From Sulfurihydrogenibium sp. YO3AOP1 (lineage in GTDB: Bacteria > Aquificota > Aquificia > Aquificales > Hydrogenothermaceae): 64,000 nucleotides of DNA. Under the pieces are notes generated by a model. The model made no database searches and was not told where the DNA came from. It worked only from the letters and a program-made list of their open reading frames with translations. Within the stretch, counting starts at the first letter, position 1. Each line of letters opens with the position of its first letter. This document shows, one piece after another, positions 21,104-31,044 of this stretch. Made by a program: the position numbers and the translations under genes. The stretch is taken from the NCBI RefSeq assembly GCF_000020325.1, contig NC_010730.1, forward strand, positions 889,501-953,500, read 5' to 3'.

Positions 21104-23050
21104 CTACTTCAAAAACAAGAATAGGGATAAAAAGATTACTACGCCGATTAACATTTGAATTACGTACCCACTAATTCTTCCCATCTGTGTTTTTCTAAAT
21201 ATATCACTTGCAAAAAGTGAAGTTTTTCCAGAACCATCAACAATTCCGTCAATGATAATTTTATCACCAATAAACCACATCACCTTAGAAAGTTTATAGT
21301 ATCCATACACAAAGATTGCATAGTAAATCTTGTCAAAGAACCATCTGTTGTAGAAAAGGATGTATAAAGGTTTAAACATATCTCCAACTTTAACTGGGTC
21401 AATTTTTCTAATTTGATAAATTGTATATGCAGTAAATATACCGGCCAAGGCAGTTGCCAATAGAAGTATTCCTAATAAAGATGTTAAAGAATGTCCTAAA
21501 AATTCAAAAGCATTTGCTTCTATATGGACATGATGAGACCTGCTCAATCCTTCATTAACCAATGCTTTTACCTCTGGTGATAAGAAAGACATATATGCAG
21601 GGTCTAATGATGGTTTTAAGAAGTTTATAAAGAACTCTCTAAAGAAACCAAGAATAACTGTTGCTGTTGCTAACACGATCAATGGAATTGTCATATTTGG
21701 CGGTGATTCATGAACATGCTCTCTAATATGATGGTCTAATCTATCTCCGTCAAAGAAAGTAAGGAAGAATAATCTAAATATGTAGAATGCGGTCAAGAAT
21801 GCTCCAAGCCACAAGAACGTAAACGCAAAAGTGTTAATTTCGTAAGCACCTTCAATGATAGGGTCTTTACTGAAAAATCCTACAAATGGAGGTATACCTG
21901 CCAATGCAAGAGAACCAATTAAAAATGTTCCCATTGTAATAGGCATCAATCTTCCAATTTGACCCATTTTTTGAACATCTAACAAGTGGTGAAGAGCTAT
22001 TAAAACGCTACCTGAACCTAAGAAAAGTAATGCTTTGAATACCGCGTGGGATGTAAGATGGAACATACCTTCACTGAATAATCCTAAGCCTTCAGCAGCA
22101 AACATATAACCAAGCTGTGATAATGTTGAGTATGCAATGATTCTTTTAATATCGTTTTGAACAAGCCCCATAGTAGCTGCAAGGAATGCAGACATCGTAC
22201 CTATGAATAAAACTGTATCTAATGCAATTTCTGAAGATGCAAAGACCGGCATTAGTCTTGCAACCATGTAAACACCGGCTGCAACCATCGTAGCGGCGTG
22301 AATTAATGCAGAAACCGGAGTTGGACCTTCCATCGCATTTGGAAGCCATATATGCAATGGAATCTGTGCTGATTTACCAACAGCACCACCAAATAATAAC
22401 AACGCTATAAAAGTGACGATTATGTAGTCCATTCCGTGTAATTTGTTGAAAATTTGTAGGTAGTCTAAGGTTCCAAAAGTTGTAAATGCAAGCAATATTC
22501 CAAGTAAGAATAGCCAATCACCAACCCTGTTAACTACAAATGCTTCCATAGCAGCATTCGCCGCGGATTTTTTATAGTGCCAAAAACCAATCAATAGGTA
22601 TGATGCTAAACCAACACCTTCCCATCCAAAGAAAAGCTGAACCAAATTGTCAGAAAGTGTAAGCATAAGCATCATAAACACGAATAATGATAAATATGCA
22701 AAGAATCTTGGATAAGATTCATCACCTTTCATATAACCGGTTGCGAATATAAAAATGAACGTTGATACACATGTAACGACACAGGTCATTAAAGCCGAAA
22801 GTGGATCCCAAAATATACTAACAGATATTGAGTAGTCGCCTATAGTAAGCCAATTAAAAAGCTTTAAATCATAATACTTTCCAGATTCAGCAACATCAAT
22901 AAAACCTTTTACTGATGCTATTGCTGAGATTGCAACCCCTATAACAGCAACGATTCCAGATAATGGCTCTTTTAAAAGCTTATAACCAAAAAGCCCTATG
23001 ATTACAAATGCTATAAGTGGTGAAAACGGTATAATCCATAAGTACTCCAT
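21104..23050 (-). CDS. nuoL: NADH-quinone oxidoreductase subunit L
   Basis: The largest membrane subunit (648 residues), with about 14 antiporter helices, then the long lateral helix and a last membrane anchor. FFGWEGVGLASYLLIGFW and FVVNRVGDWLFLLG are the helix 5 region, and WLPNAMEGPTPVSALIHAAT is the helix 7-8 signature. The C-terminal 100 residues (AYTIYQIRKIDP, then a final helix near 635) match the lateral-helix region. It follows nuoK by 4 nt. Confidence 0.96.
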   Translation of the reverse strand: MEYLWIIPFSPLIAFVIIGLFGYKLLKEPLSGIVAVIGVAISAIASVKGFIDVAESGKYYDLKLFNWLTIGDYSISVSIFWDPLSALMTCVVTCVSTFIFIFATGYMKGDESYPRFFAYLSLFVFMMLMLTLSDNLVQLFFGWEGVGLASYLLIGFWHYKKSAANAAMEAFVVNRVGDWLFLLGILLAFTTFGTLDYLQIFNKLHGMDYIIVTFIALLLFGGAVGKSAQIPLHIWLPNAMEGPTPVSALIHAATMVAAGVYMVARLMPVFASSEIALDTVLFIGTMSAFLAATMGLVQNDIKRIIAYSTLSQLGYMFAAEGLGLFSEGMFHLTSHAVFKALLFLGSGSVLIALHHLLDVQKMGQIGRLMPITMGTFLIGSLALAGIPPFVGFFSKDPIIEGAYEINTFAFTFLWLGAFLTAFYIFRLFFLTFFDGDRLDHHIREHVHESPPNMTIPLIVLATATVILGFFREFFINFLKPSLDPAYMSFLSPEVKALVNEGLSRSHHVHIEANAFEFLGHSLTSLLGILLLATALAGIFTAYTIYQIRKIDPVKVGDMFKPLYILFYNRWFFDKIYYAIFVYGYYKLSKVMWFIGDKIIIDGIVDGSGKTSLFASDIFRKTQMGRISGYVIQMLIGVVIFLSLFLFLK

Positions 23051-23054
23051 GCTA

Positions 23055-23357
23055 CTACCCCTTTAACTCTGTTAGTTTTTCTACATCAACATCTTTTTTC
23101 ATTCTGTAGATTGCTATTATTAAGCCAAGACCTATCGCCGCTTCCGCAGCTGCTATAGTTAAGATAAAAAATACAAATACTTGACCTACCACGTCATGAA
23201 GTTTCATATCAAAGGCAACAAATGCTATATTTACTGCGTTTAGCATAAGCTCTGTTGATAGTAGCATCGCAATAATATTTTTCCTAATTATTACACCAAT
23301 AAAACCAAGAACCATAAGAAGTCCGCTTAAAGCTACGTAGTATTCAAATGGTACCAT
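23055..23357 (-). CDS. nuoK: NADH-quinone oxidoreductase subunit K
   Basis: A 100-residue three-helix protein homologous to MrpC. It has the conserved glutamates in STELMLNAVN and AAEAAIGLGLI, which form part of the central proton path of complex I. Normal length; it abuts nuoJ. Confidence 0.96.
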   Translation of the reverse strand: MVPFEYYVALSGLLMVLGFIGVIIRKNIIAMLLSTELMLNAVNIAFVAFDMKLHDVVGQVFVFFILTIAAAEAAIGLGLIIAIYRMKKDVDVEKLTELKG

Positions 23358-23902
23358 TACTGCCCTCCTTCTTCATCTTCAACTATATCTTTTCTTCCAA
23401 GTAATATAGCACCAATCATTGCAACGAGAAGAATTAAAGAGGCAACTTCAAATGGGAAAAGATATTTTGTAAATAAAAGTGATGCTACAGCTTTTGCATT
23501 GGATATTTTTGTAAAAATATCAGGAGAGAATATACCTTTATTAGATGCCCATAAACCATAAATAGATACATAGGCAAGCTCTAAGAATAAAATAAATCCG
23601 AATGGAAGAGAAAGTAAAGTATATTTTGGGTCTATAGCTTGACCTTTGTACTGTGGTACTGTTGATATCACAAGAACATAGAAAACAACTATCGCTACCG
23701 CATAGATTAAGATCTGTAGTGCTCCTACAAGCTCTGCCCCGAGGTTAAAAAACAGTCCTGAAATCGCTATCAATGTTGAGATTAGCGACAAGACGGCATA
23801 AACAATATTTCTAAAGAAAACAACACCTATGGCTGATATAACCGCTATTGTAGATAAAACCCAAAAAGCTACTGCACTTAACTCCATTTGACCTGCCCCC
23901 AT
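23357..23902 (-). CDS. nuoJ: NADH-quinone oxidoreductase subunit J
   Basis: A 181-residue membrane subunit with five helices. NIVYAVLSLISTLIAISGLFF and AELVGALQILIYAVAIVVFYV include the helix 3 region whose pi-bulge couples quinone reduction to pumping. The start overlaps nuoI by 25 nt, and the stop meets nuoK. Confidence 0.95.
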   Translation of the reverse strand: MGAGQMELSAVAFWVLSTIAVISAIGVVFFRNIVYAVLSLISTLIAISGLFFNLGAELVGALQILIYAVAIVVFYVLVISTVPQYKGQAIDPKYTLLSLPFGFILFLELAYVSIYGLWASNKGIFSPDIFTKISNAKAVASLLFTKYLFPFEVASLILLVAMIGAILLGRKDIVEDEEGGQ

Positions 23903-24480
23903 AACTTAATTCTTTCTGAGTCATTAATCCATATTCTATCTGGTTCTTTTAATCTTCTTCTATCAAAATCTTTTCCTCTTTCGCTCATATCTTCCATATG
24001 AATTACGCAATTTTTTCTTTGATACTGTGCCATTTCATATATATCTGTCATAATCAAACAGTTTACCGGACATGCATCAACACACAATCCACAGTACAGA
24101 CAGTTTAATAAATTCATTTCAAACTTTTTAACTTTTTTCTTTCCGTTAGGAAGTTGCTCTGCCTCTATAACAAACAATGAAGGCATCGGGCATGCTTGCT
24201 GACACATATAACAGGCAACACATCTGCTTTCGCCTGTTTCAATATCCATAAATTTTTCTAATACGCTAAAAGATGGCGGTTCATTTCCATCTTTTACTCT
24301 ATGAGCATGCACACCTCTAAATCTTTTTGGAGGAGTTAATTTCTCAAAAGGATATTTAGTTGTAATTGTTTTTTGCAATAAGTTTTTAAAAGTCACTTTT
24401 AAACCTTTCATAAAATCAATGAAAAATATTTTTTCCCATATGCTTAAGCTTGGTCTTTCTAAATATTTTAGCTTAACCAT
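23878..24480 (-). CDS. nuoI: NADH-quinone oxidoreductase subunit I (8Fe ferredoxin type)
   Basis: The 200-residue hydrophilic subunit carries two 4Fe-4S motifs, CVACYMCQQACPMP and CLYCGLCVDACPVN, which bind clusters N6a and N6b on the way to NuoB. In most motifs of this family the sequence reads CxxCxxCxxxCP, as here. The N-terminal 75 residues include an amphipathic stretch (IDFMKGLKVTFKNLL). It is one base from nuoH. Confidence 0.96.
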   Translation of the reverse strand: MVKLKYLERPSLSIWEKIFFIDFMKGLKVTFKNLLQKTITTKYPFEKLTPPKRFRGVHAHRVKDGNEPPSFSVLEKFMDIETGESRCVACYMCQQACPMPSLFVIEAEQLPNGKKKVKKFEMNLLNCLYCGLCVDACPVNCLIMTDIYEMAQYQRKNCVIHMEDMSERGKDFDRRRLKEPDRIWINDSERIKLWGQVKWS

Positions 24481-24481
24481 T

Positions 24482-25492
24482 TTAGCCCTTGATTAAAATT
24501 ATTATCGCAGTGATAAAAATATTTAATAATGACAATGGAAGCATTACTTTCCAAGCAATTTCAGTAATTTGGTCTACTCTGTATCTTGGAAGCGTCCAAT
24601 GCACCCATAGGAAGAACATAAACATCATAAATACTTTTAAGAAGAACCATATAAATGGTGATATTGGTCCAAAGATTTCAGGACCTTTCCAGCCACCAAA
24701 GAATAGAATTACAGCTATGGCACTAAGTACAAAAGTACCTATATACCATTCTGCCAATGGGAATAGACCAAACTTCATTCCTGAATATTCTGTGTTGTAT
24801 CCCGATACTAGCTCTGCTTCTGCTTCTTGAACGTCAAACGGTGTTCTTCCTGTCTCCGCCAATATGGCAAAAAGAATAACAATAAACGCAATTGGCTGAT
24901 ACCAGATAAACGCACCAAAAAATCCATCTTGAGCGTATACTATCTCTTTAAGAGAAAAAGAACCAGCTAACATAATTGGTCCAACCATAGCAAATCCAAG
25001 GGCAACCTCATAACCTATTAAAACAGCAGCCTTTCTAAGACCACCTATCATTGGATATTTACTGTTTGAAGCCCAACCAGCAAAGATAACTCCATAAATG
25101 CTTATGCTACCAAATGCAAGGGCAAGGATTAATCCAATATTTAGGTCTGTAATATATGGCTTTATTTCAAATCCAAAGATCTGTATAGGCTCGCCAAATG
25201 GAATAACAGCAAGTATCATGATAGCTGGAACGAATGCAAGAAGTGAAGCAAGGTAAAATAAAACTTTATCGACATTATTTGGAACTAAATCTTCTTTTGT
25301 TAAAACTTTAAGAGCATCTGCTATTGGCTGAAGAAGTCCATGAAATCCTACATGGAGAGGTCCCGGTCTTTGCTGAACATGACCTGCAAACTTTCTTTCA
25401 ATAAGAGTTAAATATGCTGCTGCTAAAAACATCCCAACAACAAAGACAAGAGATTTAATCGTTAGACCTATTATCGTTCCAAGCATCTCCAT
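24482..25492 (-). CDS. nuoH: NADH-quinone oxidoreductase subunit H
   Basis: The 336-residue, eight-helix subunit that forms much of the quinone chamber. It shows AYLTLIERKFAGHVQQRPGP, the loop FDVQEAEAELVSGYNTEYSG with conserved acidic residues, and WVHWTLPRYRVDQ near the end. It is the first gene of nuoHIJKLMN. A 690-bp spacer with no coding sequence separates it from nuoCD. Confidence 0.96.
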   Translation of the reverse strand: MEMLGTIIGLTIKSLVFVVGMFLAAAYLTLIERKFAGHVQQRPGPLHVGFHGLLQPIADALKVLTKEDLVPNNVDKVLFYLASLLAFVPAIMILAVIPFGEPIQIFGFEIKPYITDLNIGLILALAFGSISIYGVIFAGWASNSKYPMIGGLRKAAVLIGYEVALGFAMVGPIMLAGSFSLKEIVYAQDGFFGAFIWYQPIAFIVILFAILAETGRTPFDVQEAEAELVSGYNTEYSGMKFGLFPLAEWYIGTFVLSAIAVILFFGGWKGPEIFGPISPFIWFFLKVFMMFMFFLWVHWTLPRYRVDQITEIAWKVMLPLSLLNIFITAIIILIKG

Positions 25493-26182
25493 AATGCAAA
25501 ACCTCTTCCTTGTAATTTTGTTAAATTATATTAACACATTACTACATAAAATTAAACACTGTTTTATTTTAAAAAGTCAAAAATTTATTTAAGGTTTTGA
25601 TAAATATTTTTAATCTTTGTTAAGATGTTGAATTGTTTACTTATTTGGTTTTTTAAGACTTTTGAGAGCTGTAAGAGAAGGTTGTTATTATTGATTTAAA
25701 TATTCCACACGTACCGGTTTGGATAGTTTGATTACCAAACTCTTTGTTTCTCTTAACTTGTAAAATAATTTTACCCTTTTTCTAAAGCTTTTAGTTCAAC
25801 CTTTGATTACTACCCTTAGGACTTTAGCACGGAATGTTAAAATTTAGAGGTAGATATTGTTGGGGAGCGGTTCATAAATTTTTTTTTTGAGTAAAAGGAT
25901 GAAAACGAAACTGCTCCAAAATTTTTGTAAGTTTACCTTTTTTGTTATCCAGAGTAAGTCCGAAGGATCTTCTCTTTTGATTTTTTTGACTTGAAAAGAA
26001 AAATTGGAGATTCTTCGCTTCACTAAGAATAACAGATAAAGTTACCCTTTTTTGATATTTATCAGCTAATTTTTGACTGTCATCCTAAGGACTTTAGTCC
26101 GAAAGATTTCCTTTTTAAATTTTATAAAAACTACCAATTTCTCACTTGACATATTTTAACCTTAAAAAAGCTTTTTATGTTA
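25493..26182. other. Non-coding gap inside the complex I gene set, filled by repeats
   Basis: This 690-bp stretch lies where nuoE, nuoF and nuoG often lie, between nuoCD and nuoH. It contains no supported frame. Dispersed repeat arms occur at 25943-25974, 26006-26034 and 26078-26111, plus a worn piece near 25815. I see no nuo remnants, so the absence looks old or ancestral. Confidence 0.7.
25943..26111. repeat. Dispersed hairpin repeat arms
   Basis: TGTTATCCAGAG...CCGAAGGATCTTC (25943-25974) and GGAGATTCTTCGCTTCACT...AATAACA (26006-26034) form a unit. A second left arm TGTCATCCTAAGGACTTTAG... follows at 26078-26111. The flanking TCCAAAATTTTTGTAAGTTTA at about 25917 is shared with the copies at 13467 and 29204. 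Confidence 0.8.
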
Positions 26183-27925
26183 TTACCTATCTGTTTCACC
26201 AACAACCGGGTCTATACTTCCAAGAAGAGCAACTGCATCAGCTACCGTCCTTCCTTTTATAAGCTCTGGAAAGATTTGAAGATTATAAAATGCGCCCGAC
26301 CTTATTCTTAATCTGTAAGGTTTGCCTTCACCTTTGCTTACGATATAAAAACCAAGCTCACCTCTTGGATTTTCTCCAGAAACATAAACCTCTCCAACCG
26401 GTGCTTTTTCTCCATAAATTCTCAATGTAAAATCTTTAACCATAGACTCTATAGACCCATAAACTTCATTCAACGTTGGAAGTACATAAGGATTCTCTGT
26501 TGCTACATATTTATCATTCTTTAGTTTTTCTAATTTCTCTACACACTGCTGAACTATCCTTAAACTTTGCTTCATCTCTTCCATTCTGATTAAATATCTA
26601 TCATAAGCATCACCAACTGTTCCAAGAGGAATTTCAAAATCGACATCAGCGTATGCATCTGTTGGTTGAATATACCTAATATCGTAAGGAACGCCGGCAC
26701 TTCTTGCCATTACACCAGTAAGTCCATACTGGTAAACATCTTCCTTGCTTACTATTCCAACATCTTTATTCCTTCTTATCCAAATTCTATTTTTAGTTAG
26801 AAGGTCTTCATAATCTTTAACTCTTGATGGGAAATCTTTAATAAAATGCTTGATTACATCTAATGCACCTTCTGGTAGGTCATATCTAATGCCACCTATC
26901 CTTAAAAAGGAAGAGTTTAACCTTATGCCTGCTATTCCTTCTATAATATCCATTAATTTTTCTCTTTCTCTAAATGTATATAAAAACATTGTCAAAGCAC
27001 CAAGGTCAAGGGCGGTTGTGCCAAGCCAAAGCAGATGGCTATTGATTCTTTGAAGTTCAGCCAGCATAGTTCTAATCCATTTAGCTTTCTCCGGCGGCTG
27101 AACTCCAAAAAGTTTTTCAATTGCATTAACATAAGCTATATTTGAACATAAAGCCGAGATATAGTCCATTCTGTCTGTATATGGTATTATCTGAGTGTAT
27201 GTAAGGTCTTCTGAAAGTTTTTCAATTCCTCTGTGAAGTTGTCCAAGAATGATATCACATTCTCTTATTGTCTCACCTTCTAAATCAAATAAAAACCAAA
27301 TTGTTCCGTGCGTTCCGGGATGAAGTGGTCCCCAGTTTAAAACTATTTGATTTTTTTTACTGATTCTTTTCCTTTCTGTTATTTCTAAGTCTTCAAGTGT
27401 TGGTATAGCGGTATGGTATGGGTCATAATCATGACTGGGAATATTTTTTCCTTCATTTAAAGATGGTAGATATGTATCTTTAAATCCTTCTTTTGGAAAA
27501 TCTTTTCTAAGTGGATAGTATGGATAAGTCTCCCATAAAAACATCCTTACCAAATTGTCATGGCCATCAAACTTGATGCCAAACATATCATAGGCTTCTC
27601 GTTCAGCCCATTTGGCACCTTTCCAAAGATTAATTAAAGATGGCAGAGTATCATCAGTCCAAGTTTTGACTATAATTCTTTCGTTGTATTCTGGAGAGTA
27701 AAGAATATAAACTGCTTGAAATCTTGGGTTGTGATATGGATAATCTACGACTGTAAAGTCAATAAACATCTTAAAGGAAAAGTCCGGCTCCTCTTTTAGA
27801 AATTTCAAAAGATCGATTAAATTATCTTTTTCTATCTCTACCCAGACAATATCTTTATAACTTTCAATTTTAACATTAAAAACAGAATTTATCCTTTTAG
27901 CTTTATCTAAAGTTATCCATGTCAA
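26183..27925 (-). CDS. nuoCD: NADH-quinone oxidoreductase fused subunits C and D
   Basis: One 580-residue frame joins NuoC (residues about 1-165, RFQAVYILYSPEYNERIIVKT, GAKWAEREAYDMFGI) to NuoD (about 190-580, LNWGPLHPGTHGTIWF, GLTGVMARSAGV, FYNLQIFPELIKG, ending GSIDPVVGETDR). NuoD contributes the quinone-binding His and Tyr region. The fusion is known in E. coli and some Aquificota. It follows nuoB by 12 nt. Confidence 0.96.
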   Translation of the reverse strand: MTWITLDKAKRINSVFNVKIESYKDIVWVEIEKDNLIDLLKFLKEEPDFSFKMFIDFTVVDYPYHNPRFQAVYILYSPEYNERIIVKTWTDDTLPSLINLWKGAKWAEREAYDMFGIKFDGHDNLVRMFLWETYPYYPLRKDFPKEGFKDTYLPSLNEGKNIPSHDYDPYHTAIPTLEDLEITERKRISKKNQIVLNWGPLHPGTHGTIWFLFDLEGETIRECDIILGQLHRGIEKLSEDLTYTQIIPYTDRMDYISALCSNIAYVNAIEKLFGVQPPEKAKWIRTMLAELQRINSHLLWLGTTALDLGALTMFLYTFREREKLMDIIEGIAGIRLNSSFLRIGGIRYDLPEGALDVIKHFIKDFPSRVKDYEDLLTKNRIWIRRNKDVGIVSKEDVYQYGLTGVMARSAGVPYDIRYIQPTDAYADVDFEIPLGTVGDAYDRYLIRMEEMKQSLRIVQQCVEKLEKLKNDKYVATENPYVLPTLNEVYGSIESMVKDFTLRIYGEKAPVGEVYVSGENPRGELGFYIVSKGEGKPYRLRIRSGAFYNLQIFPELIKGRTVADAVALLGSIDPVVGETDR

Positions 27926-27937
27926 AATAATTCCCTG

Positions 27938-28453
27938 CTATTTAGAGATAGGCTTTGATTCTTGAGGAACTTTTATAGGAATTTCTATAAGCTCTTTTCC
28001 TTCTTTTTTTGCTTTTATCTTTTTCTGAAGTTCTAATATTCCCCAAAGTAAAGCCTGTGGTGTTGGCGGACAGCCTGGAATATAAACATCTACAGGAATT
28101 ATTCTATCTACTCCTTGTAATGTTGGATATGTAGGAAATGGGCCACCAGCAGATGCGCAACCGCCCATAGATATAACCCATTTTGGGTCTGGCATTTGCT
28201 CATATATAAGTCTAAGCATAGGAGCAACTTTATTCACTACCGTTCCGGCTACGATTAAAACGTCCGATTGTCTTGGAGAACCTCTAAATATGATTCCAAG
28301 CCTGTCTGTATCAAATCTTGAAGCTGCTGTGTGCATCATCTCAATAGCACAGCATGCTAAACCAACAGATACAGGCCATAAAGAGTTTCTTCTTCCCCAG
28401 CTTAAAACTTCTTCAACTGTTGTTAAAATTATTCCGCTACTTGTCATTGCCAT
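27938..28453 (-). CDS. nuoB: NADH-quinone oxidoreductase subunit B
   Basis: NuoB carries the terminal 4Fe-4S cluster N2. The ligands are visible as the adjacent cysteines in [10 protein letters not shown] plus MGGCASAGG and [12 protein letters not shown] place the start at ATG 28453 (171 residues), since AAGGAG lies 8 nt upstream; the frame extends to 28474 without a ribosome binding site. It overlaps nuoA by 10 nt. Confidence 0.95.
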   Translation of the reverse strand: MAMTSSGIILTTVEEVLSWGRRNSLWPVSVGLACCAIEMMHTAASRFDTDRLGIIFRGSPRQSDVLIVAGTVVNKVAPMLRLIYEQMPDPKWVISMGGCASAGGPFPTYPTLQGVDRIIPVDVYIPGCPPTPQALLWGILELQKKIKAKKEGKELIEIPIKVPQESKPISK

Positions 28454-28815
28454 TTTAACGCTCCTTTTTTCCAAGCATAGATATAACCAAGAATCAATAT
28501 ACCTAAGAAGAAAAACATTTCAGTAAGTATAAAACCGGGTGCAACCTGTGCAACTTCTCTAAAAATAGCTGCCCAAGGAAATACAAAAGCTGATTCAAGG
28601 TCAAAAAGAACAAGAAGTAATCCAAGAAGATAATATTTTTGGTCTATTGTTGTCCATGTTGTTTTATCGTAAAGGGGAACACCACATTCATAAGGATAGC
28701 CTTCATAAGGTTCAGGTGTTTTTGGTGCAAGAAGTCTGTTTATAACTAATAGAACTACTCCAATTGCGGTAGCCAGTATAAAGAAAATTGTTAGTCCTAA
28801 ATAACCTGTGGTCAT
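28444..28815 (-). CDS. nuoA: NADH-quinone oxidoreductase subunit A
   Basis: A 123-residue, three-helix subunit near the quinone site. It has the family motifs [11 protein letters not shown] and [12 protein letters not shown]. It is the first gene of the complex I operon, with AGAGGAGAG upstream of the ATG. Confidence 0.95.
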   Translation of the reverse strand: MTTGYLGLTIFFILATAIGVVLLVINRLLAPKTPEPYEGYPYECGVPLYDKTTWTTIDQKYYLLGLLLVLFDLESAFVFPWAAIFREVAQVAPGFILTEMFFFLGILILGYIYAWKKGALKWQ

Positions 28816-28847
28816 TATCGGCTCTCCTCTATAAAATTTCTTAAATT

Positions 28848-28876
28848 AGGATAACTCAAAATAAGAAAGTTTGCAA
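28848..28876 (-). promoter_or_regulatory. Possible promoter of the nuo operon
   Basis: On the minus strand TTGCAA (28871-28876) and TATCCT (28848-28853) are spaced by 17 nt, and the nuoA start follows 32 nt later. The -10 box is only a moderate match. Confidence 0.35.
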
Positions 28877-29047
28877 GAGTTTTATAACACAGTTTGAATT
28901 TTTTCTGACGAAATATTGTTAAGAAAATGAAAAATCGATCTTAATTTAATGAAGCAGATATTGAAAATTGATTTAAAAGAATAAATATTCTCTTAAGAAA
29001 CTTCTTTTCTATTATATTAAAAGATACGTCGTATGAGAGATTTAATA

Positions 29048-29303
29048 AGATTAGGAGATTTTTTGCCAACTGCAGAGTGTAAATAGTCAAAGACGGATAT
29101 TGAGTAATTCATGAACTACCCTTACGCAAGAAGTTAAGAGCGAAGTGTTAAAGGTAAGAAGTGAGTGAGACTGTTCCAAAATTTTTGTAAGTTTGTCTTT
29201 TCCTGTCATCCCGAGGCTGTAAAGCCGAAGGATCTCCTCTTTTATTGTTGTTTGATAGAAAGAGGGACAAAGGCGGAGATTCTTCGCCGGCTGCAGAATG
29301 ACG
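29048..29303. repeat. Cluster of dispersed repeat arms and palindrome remnant
   Basis: The nuoA-rsmI spacer holds a worn right arm (about 29048-29080), a partial copy of the GATTCATGAATC palindrome (29102-29124), and a full unit with TGTCATCCCGAGGCTGTAAAG... from 29204 and AGATTCTTCGCCGGCTGCAGAATGAC up to 29303. A small minus-strand frame across it is repeat-derived, not a gene. Confidence 0.85.
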
Positions 29304-29336
29304 ATGTTGGTTTTTTGAACGGTCTCATAACATTTC

Positions 29337-30173
29337 TCAGCCTTCATTACCACTCTCTAATGTCATCTTGTATGCTTGATTCTTAGGCAAATTATACTCA
29401 TCAGCTATAATCTTTGCTATCTCTTTTGACTTTAAGTTTTGATTTTTTAACTCTATTACTCTTCTTTTTATTTCATCTTCGTCTATAGTAGCTTTCTTTT
29501 CTGATGGATGGACAAGAATAACAAACTCACCTTTTATCTTGTCTAGATTTTTTTCAAAAAAATCTAAAATTTCAAAAGGATTACCAATGATAAACTCTTC
29601 ATGAATCTTTGTAAGCTCCTTTGCAACAACGATATTAGCTTTTTCATCAAGGTCTTTTATAAGATTGACAGTATCTATAACTCTATTTGGACTTTCATAA
29701 AGTATTAAGGTTGTATCTAACTCTATATATTTTTTCAAAACCTTTTCTTTGTGAGACCTTTTTTGTGGAAGAAATCCTAAGAAAAGAAATTTATCTGATG
29801 GTAATCCTGAGGCAGATAGTGCCACAGCTCCTGCAAATGGACCAGGAATTGGCACAACTTTTATATTATTTTCTCTTGCCTTTTTTACAACTCTATAACC
29901 AGGGTCTGAAATACATGGAGTTCCAGCATCGGAAACCAATGCTATATCTTCTTTTTCTAAAATCTTTAATATCTTTTCCGAAGCTTCTTCTTCGTTATGC
30001 TCGTGATAGCTAATCAGATGCTTATCTTCTATCCCATAGAAATTTAGCAGTTTTTTTGTTTGTCTTGTGTCTTCGCAAGCTATGTATTTAACCTTTTTAA
30101 GTGTATCTAAGGCTCTAAACGAGATATCTTTAAGATTTCCGATAGGTGTGGCAACAACATACAAAACAGCCAT
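29337..30173 (-). CDS. rsmI: 16S rRNA (cytidine-1402-2'-O)-methyltransferase
   Basis: RsmI methylates the ribose of C1402 in the 30S decoding centre. The 278 residues show the tetrapyrrole-methylase-like fold: VVATPIGNLKDISFRALDTL, ACEDTRQTKKLL, VSDAGTPCISDPGYRVV and PGPFAGAVALSASGLP. The start overlaps the stop of the upstream gene by one base (TAATG). Confidence 0.96.
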   Translation of the reverse strand: MAVLYVVATPIGNLKDISFRALDTLKKVKYIACEDTRQTKKLLNFYGIEDKHLISYHEHNEEEASEKILKILEKEDIALVSDAGTPCISDPGYRVVKKARENNIKVVPIPGPFAGAVALSASGLPSDKFLFLGFLPQKRSHKEKVLKKYIELDTTLILYESPNRVIDTVNLIKDLDEKANIVVAKELTKIHEEFIIGNPFEILDFFEKNLDKIKGEFVILVHPSEKKATIDEDEIKRRVIELKNQNLKSKEIAKIIADEYNLPKNQAYKMTLESGNEG

Positions 30174-31012
30174 TAAGGTAATCTTAATGTATTATTTTGA
30201 ATACTACCATAACCTACAAAGACATTATTTTTATATACAGCAACCTTACCATCCGGAAAGTATTTTTTAGAGTTTATGGTATTTACTTTAGAATAAGGAA
30301 GCTCTAATCTGTCAATATTTATCAGCTTTGATGTATAAGGTTCAATAACTGTCTTATCGTACAATTTCACTACTCTCTCGTTTTCTTTAATGTATAAAGC
30401 TACATCATTTAATCTTATTGGCGTGTTGTTTACTATTTTGTAAAAGCCATTTAAAACAACTTTATTATTTGATATATCAGCAGTATAAACTACATCCCAG
30501 CTAAATCCATTTATCGGATAAATCAAATTAATTCCGGCTGAAACAGGTTTATCCGAGTTTAGCTTTATTGTTACTCTTGGTGCTTGAATATCTTGCCACT
30601 TTAAAGAAGATGAGAGTCTGTTAGGAAATGTTGGTAAAGTTGTTACTACTACACCGTTTTTTGTATCCAAGGTTATAAAATTGTCTTTTACAGATATGAC
30701 TGTTCCACGTATTAATCTTCCGTCTCCTTCAATAGATATAGTCTTCCCAATAAGATTTTCTATAAAGTTTTCTTTTGTTGGTTCTATCATGTATCCAGAT
30801 ATTTTTACACTGCTATCTGAAGGCTTTATAACCAAATCATTAGTGTTAGCCATTGGTAAAAGCTGAATTGGTCCAATAATCGTTTCGCCCTGTGCTAATA
30901 AAAACTGTGAATACTGAATATAAGTAGATGAACCCTTTTTATTTACTATCAAACTGTCTGCAAATGAAAAGCTAAATAAAAATAAAATTATAGCACTGAC
31001 TTTCTTAAACAT
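30173..31012 (-). CDS. Exported protein resembling DUF4139
   Basis: The 279-residue protein has a signal peptide (residues 1-18, cleaved near FADS). The mature part is beta-rich. GFSWDVVYTADISNNKVVLNG and KIVNNTPIRLNDVALYI resemble the DUF4139 core, where a Trp-x-x-x-Tyr stretch is followed by a strand and an N-x-T/S-G-like turn. Function is unknown. It is translationally linked to rsmI, but no functional link is expected. Confidence 0.55.
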   Translation of the reverse strand: MFKKVSAIILFLFSFSFADSLIVNKKGSSTYIQYSQFLLAQGETIIGPIQLLPMANTNDLVIKPSDSSVKISGYMIEPTKENFIENLIGKTISIEGDGRLIRGTVISVKDNFITLDTKNGVVVTTLPTFPNRLSSSLKWQDIQAPRVTIKLNSDKPVSAGINLIYPINGFSWDVVYTADISNNKVVLNGFYKIVNNTPIRLNDVALYIKENERVVKLYDKTVIEPYTSKLINIDRLELPYSKVNTINSKKYFPDGKVAVYKNNVFVGYGSIQNNTLRLP

Positions 31013-31044
31013 TTAAACTCCTTTATTGATTTTGGTAAAAAATA

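Noticed and set aside
29087-29353. Minus-strand frame of 88 codons
   Set aside because: It is made of repeat arms and overlaps the end of rsmI; no ribosome site or family pattern.
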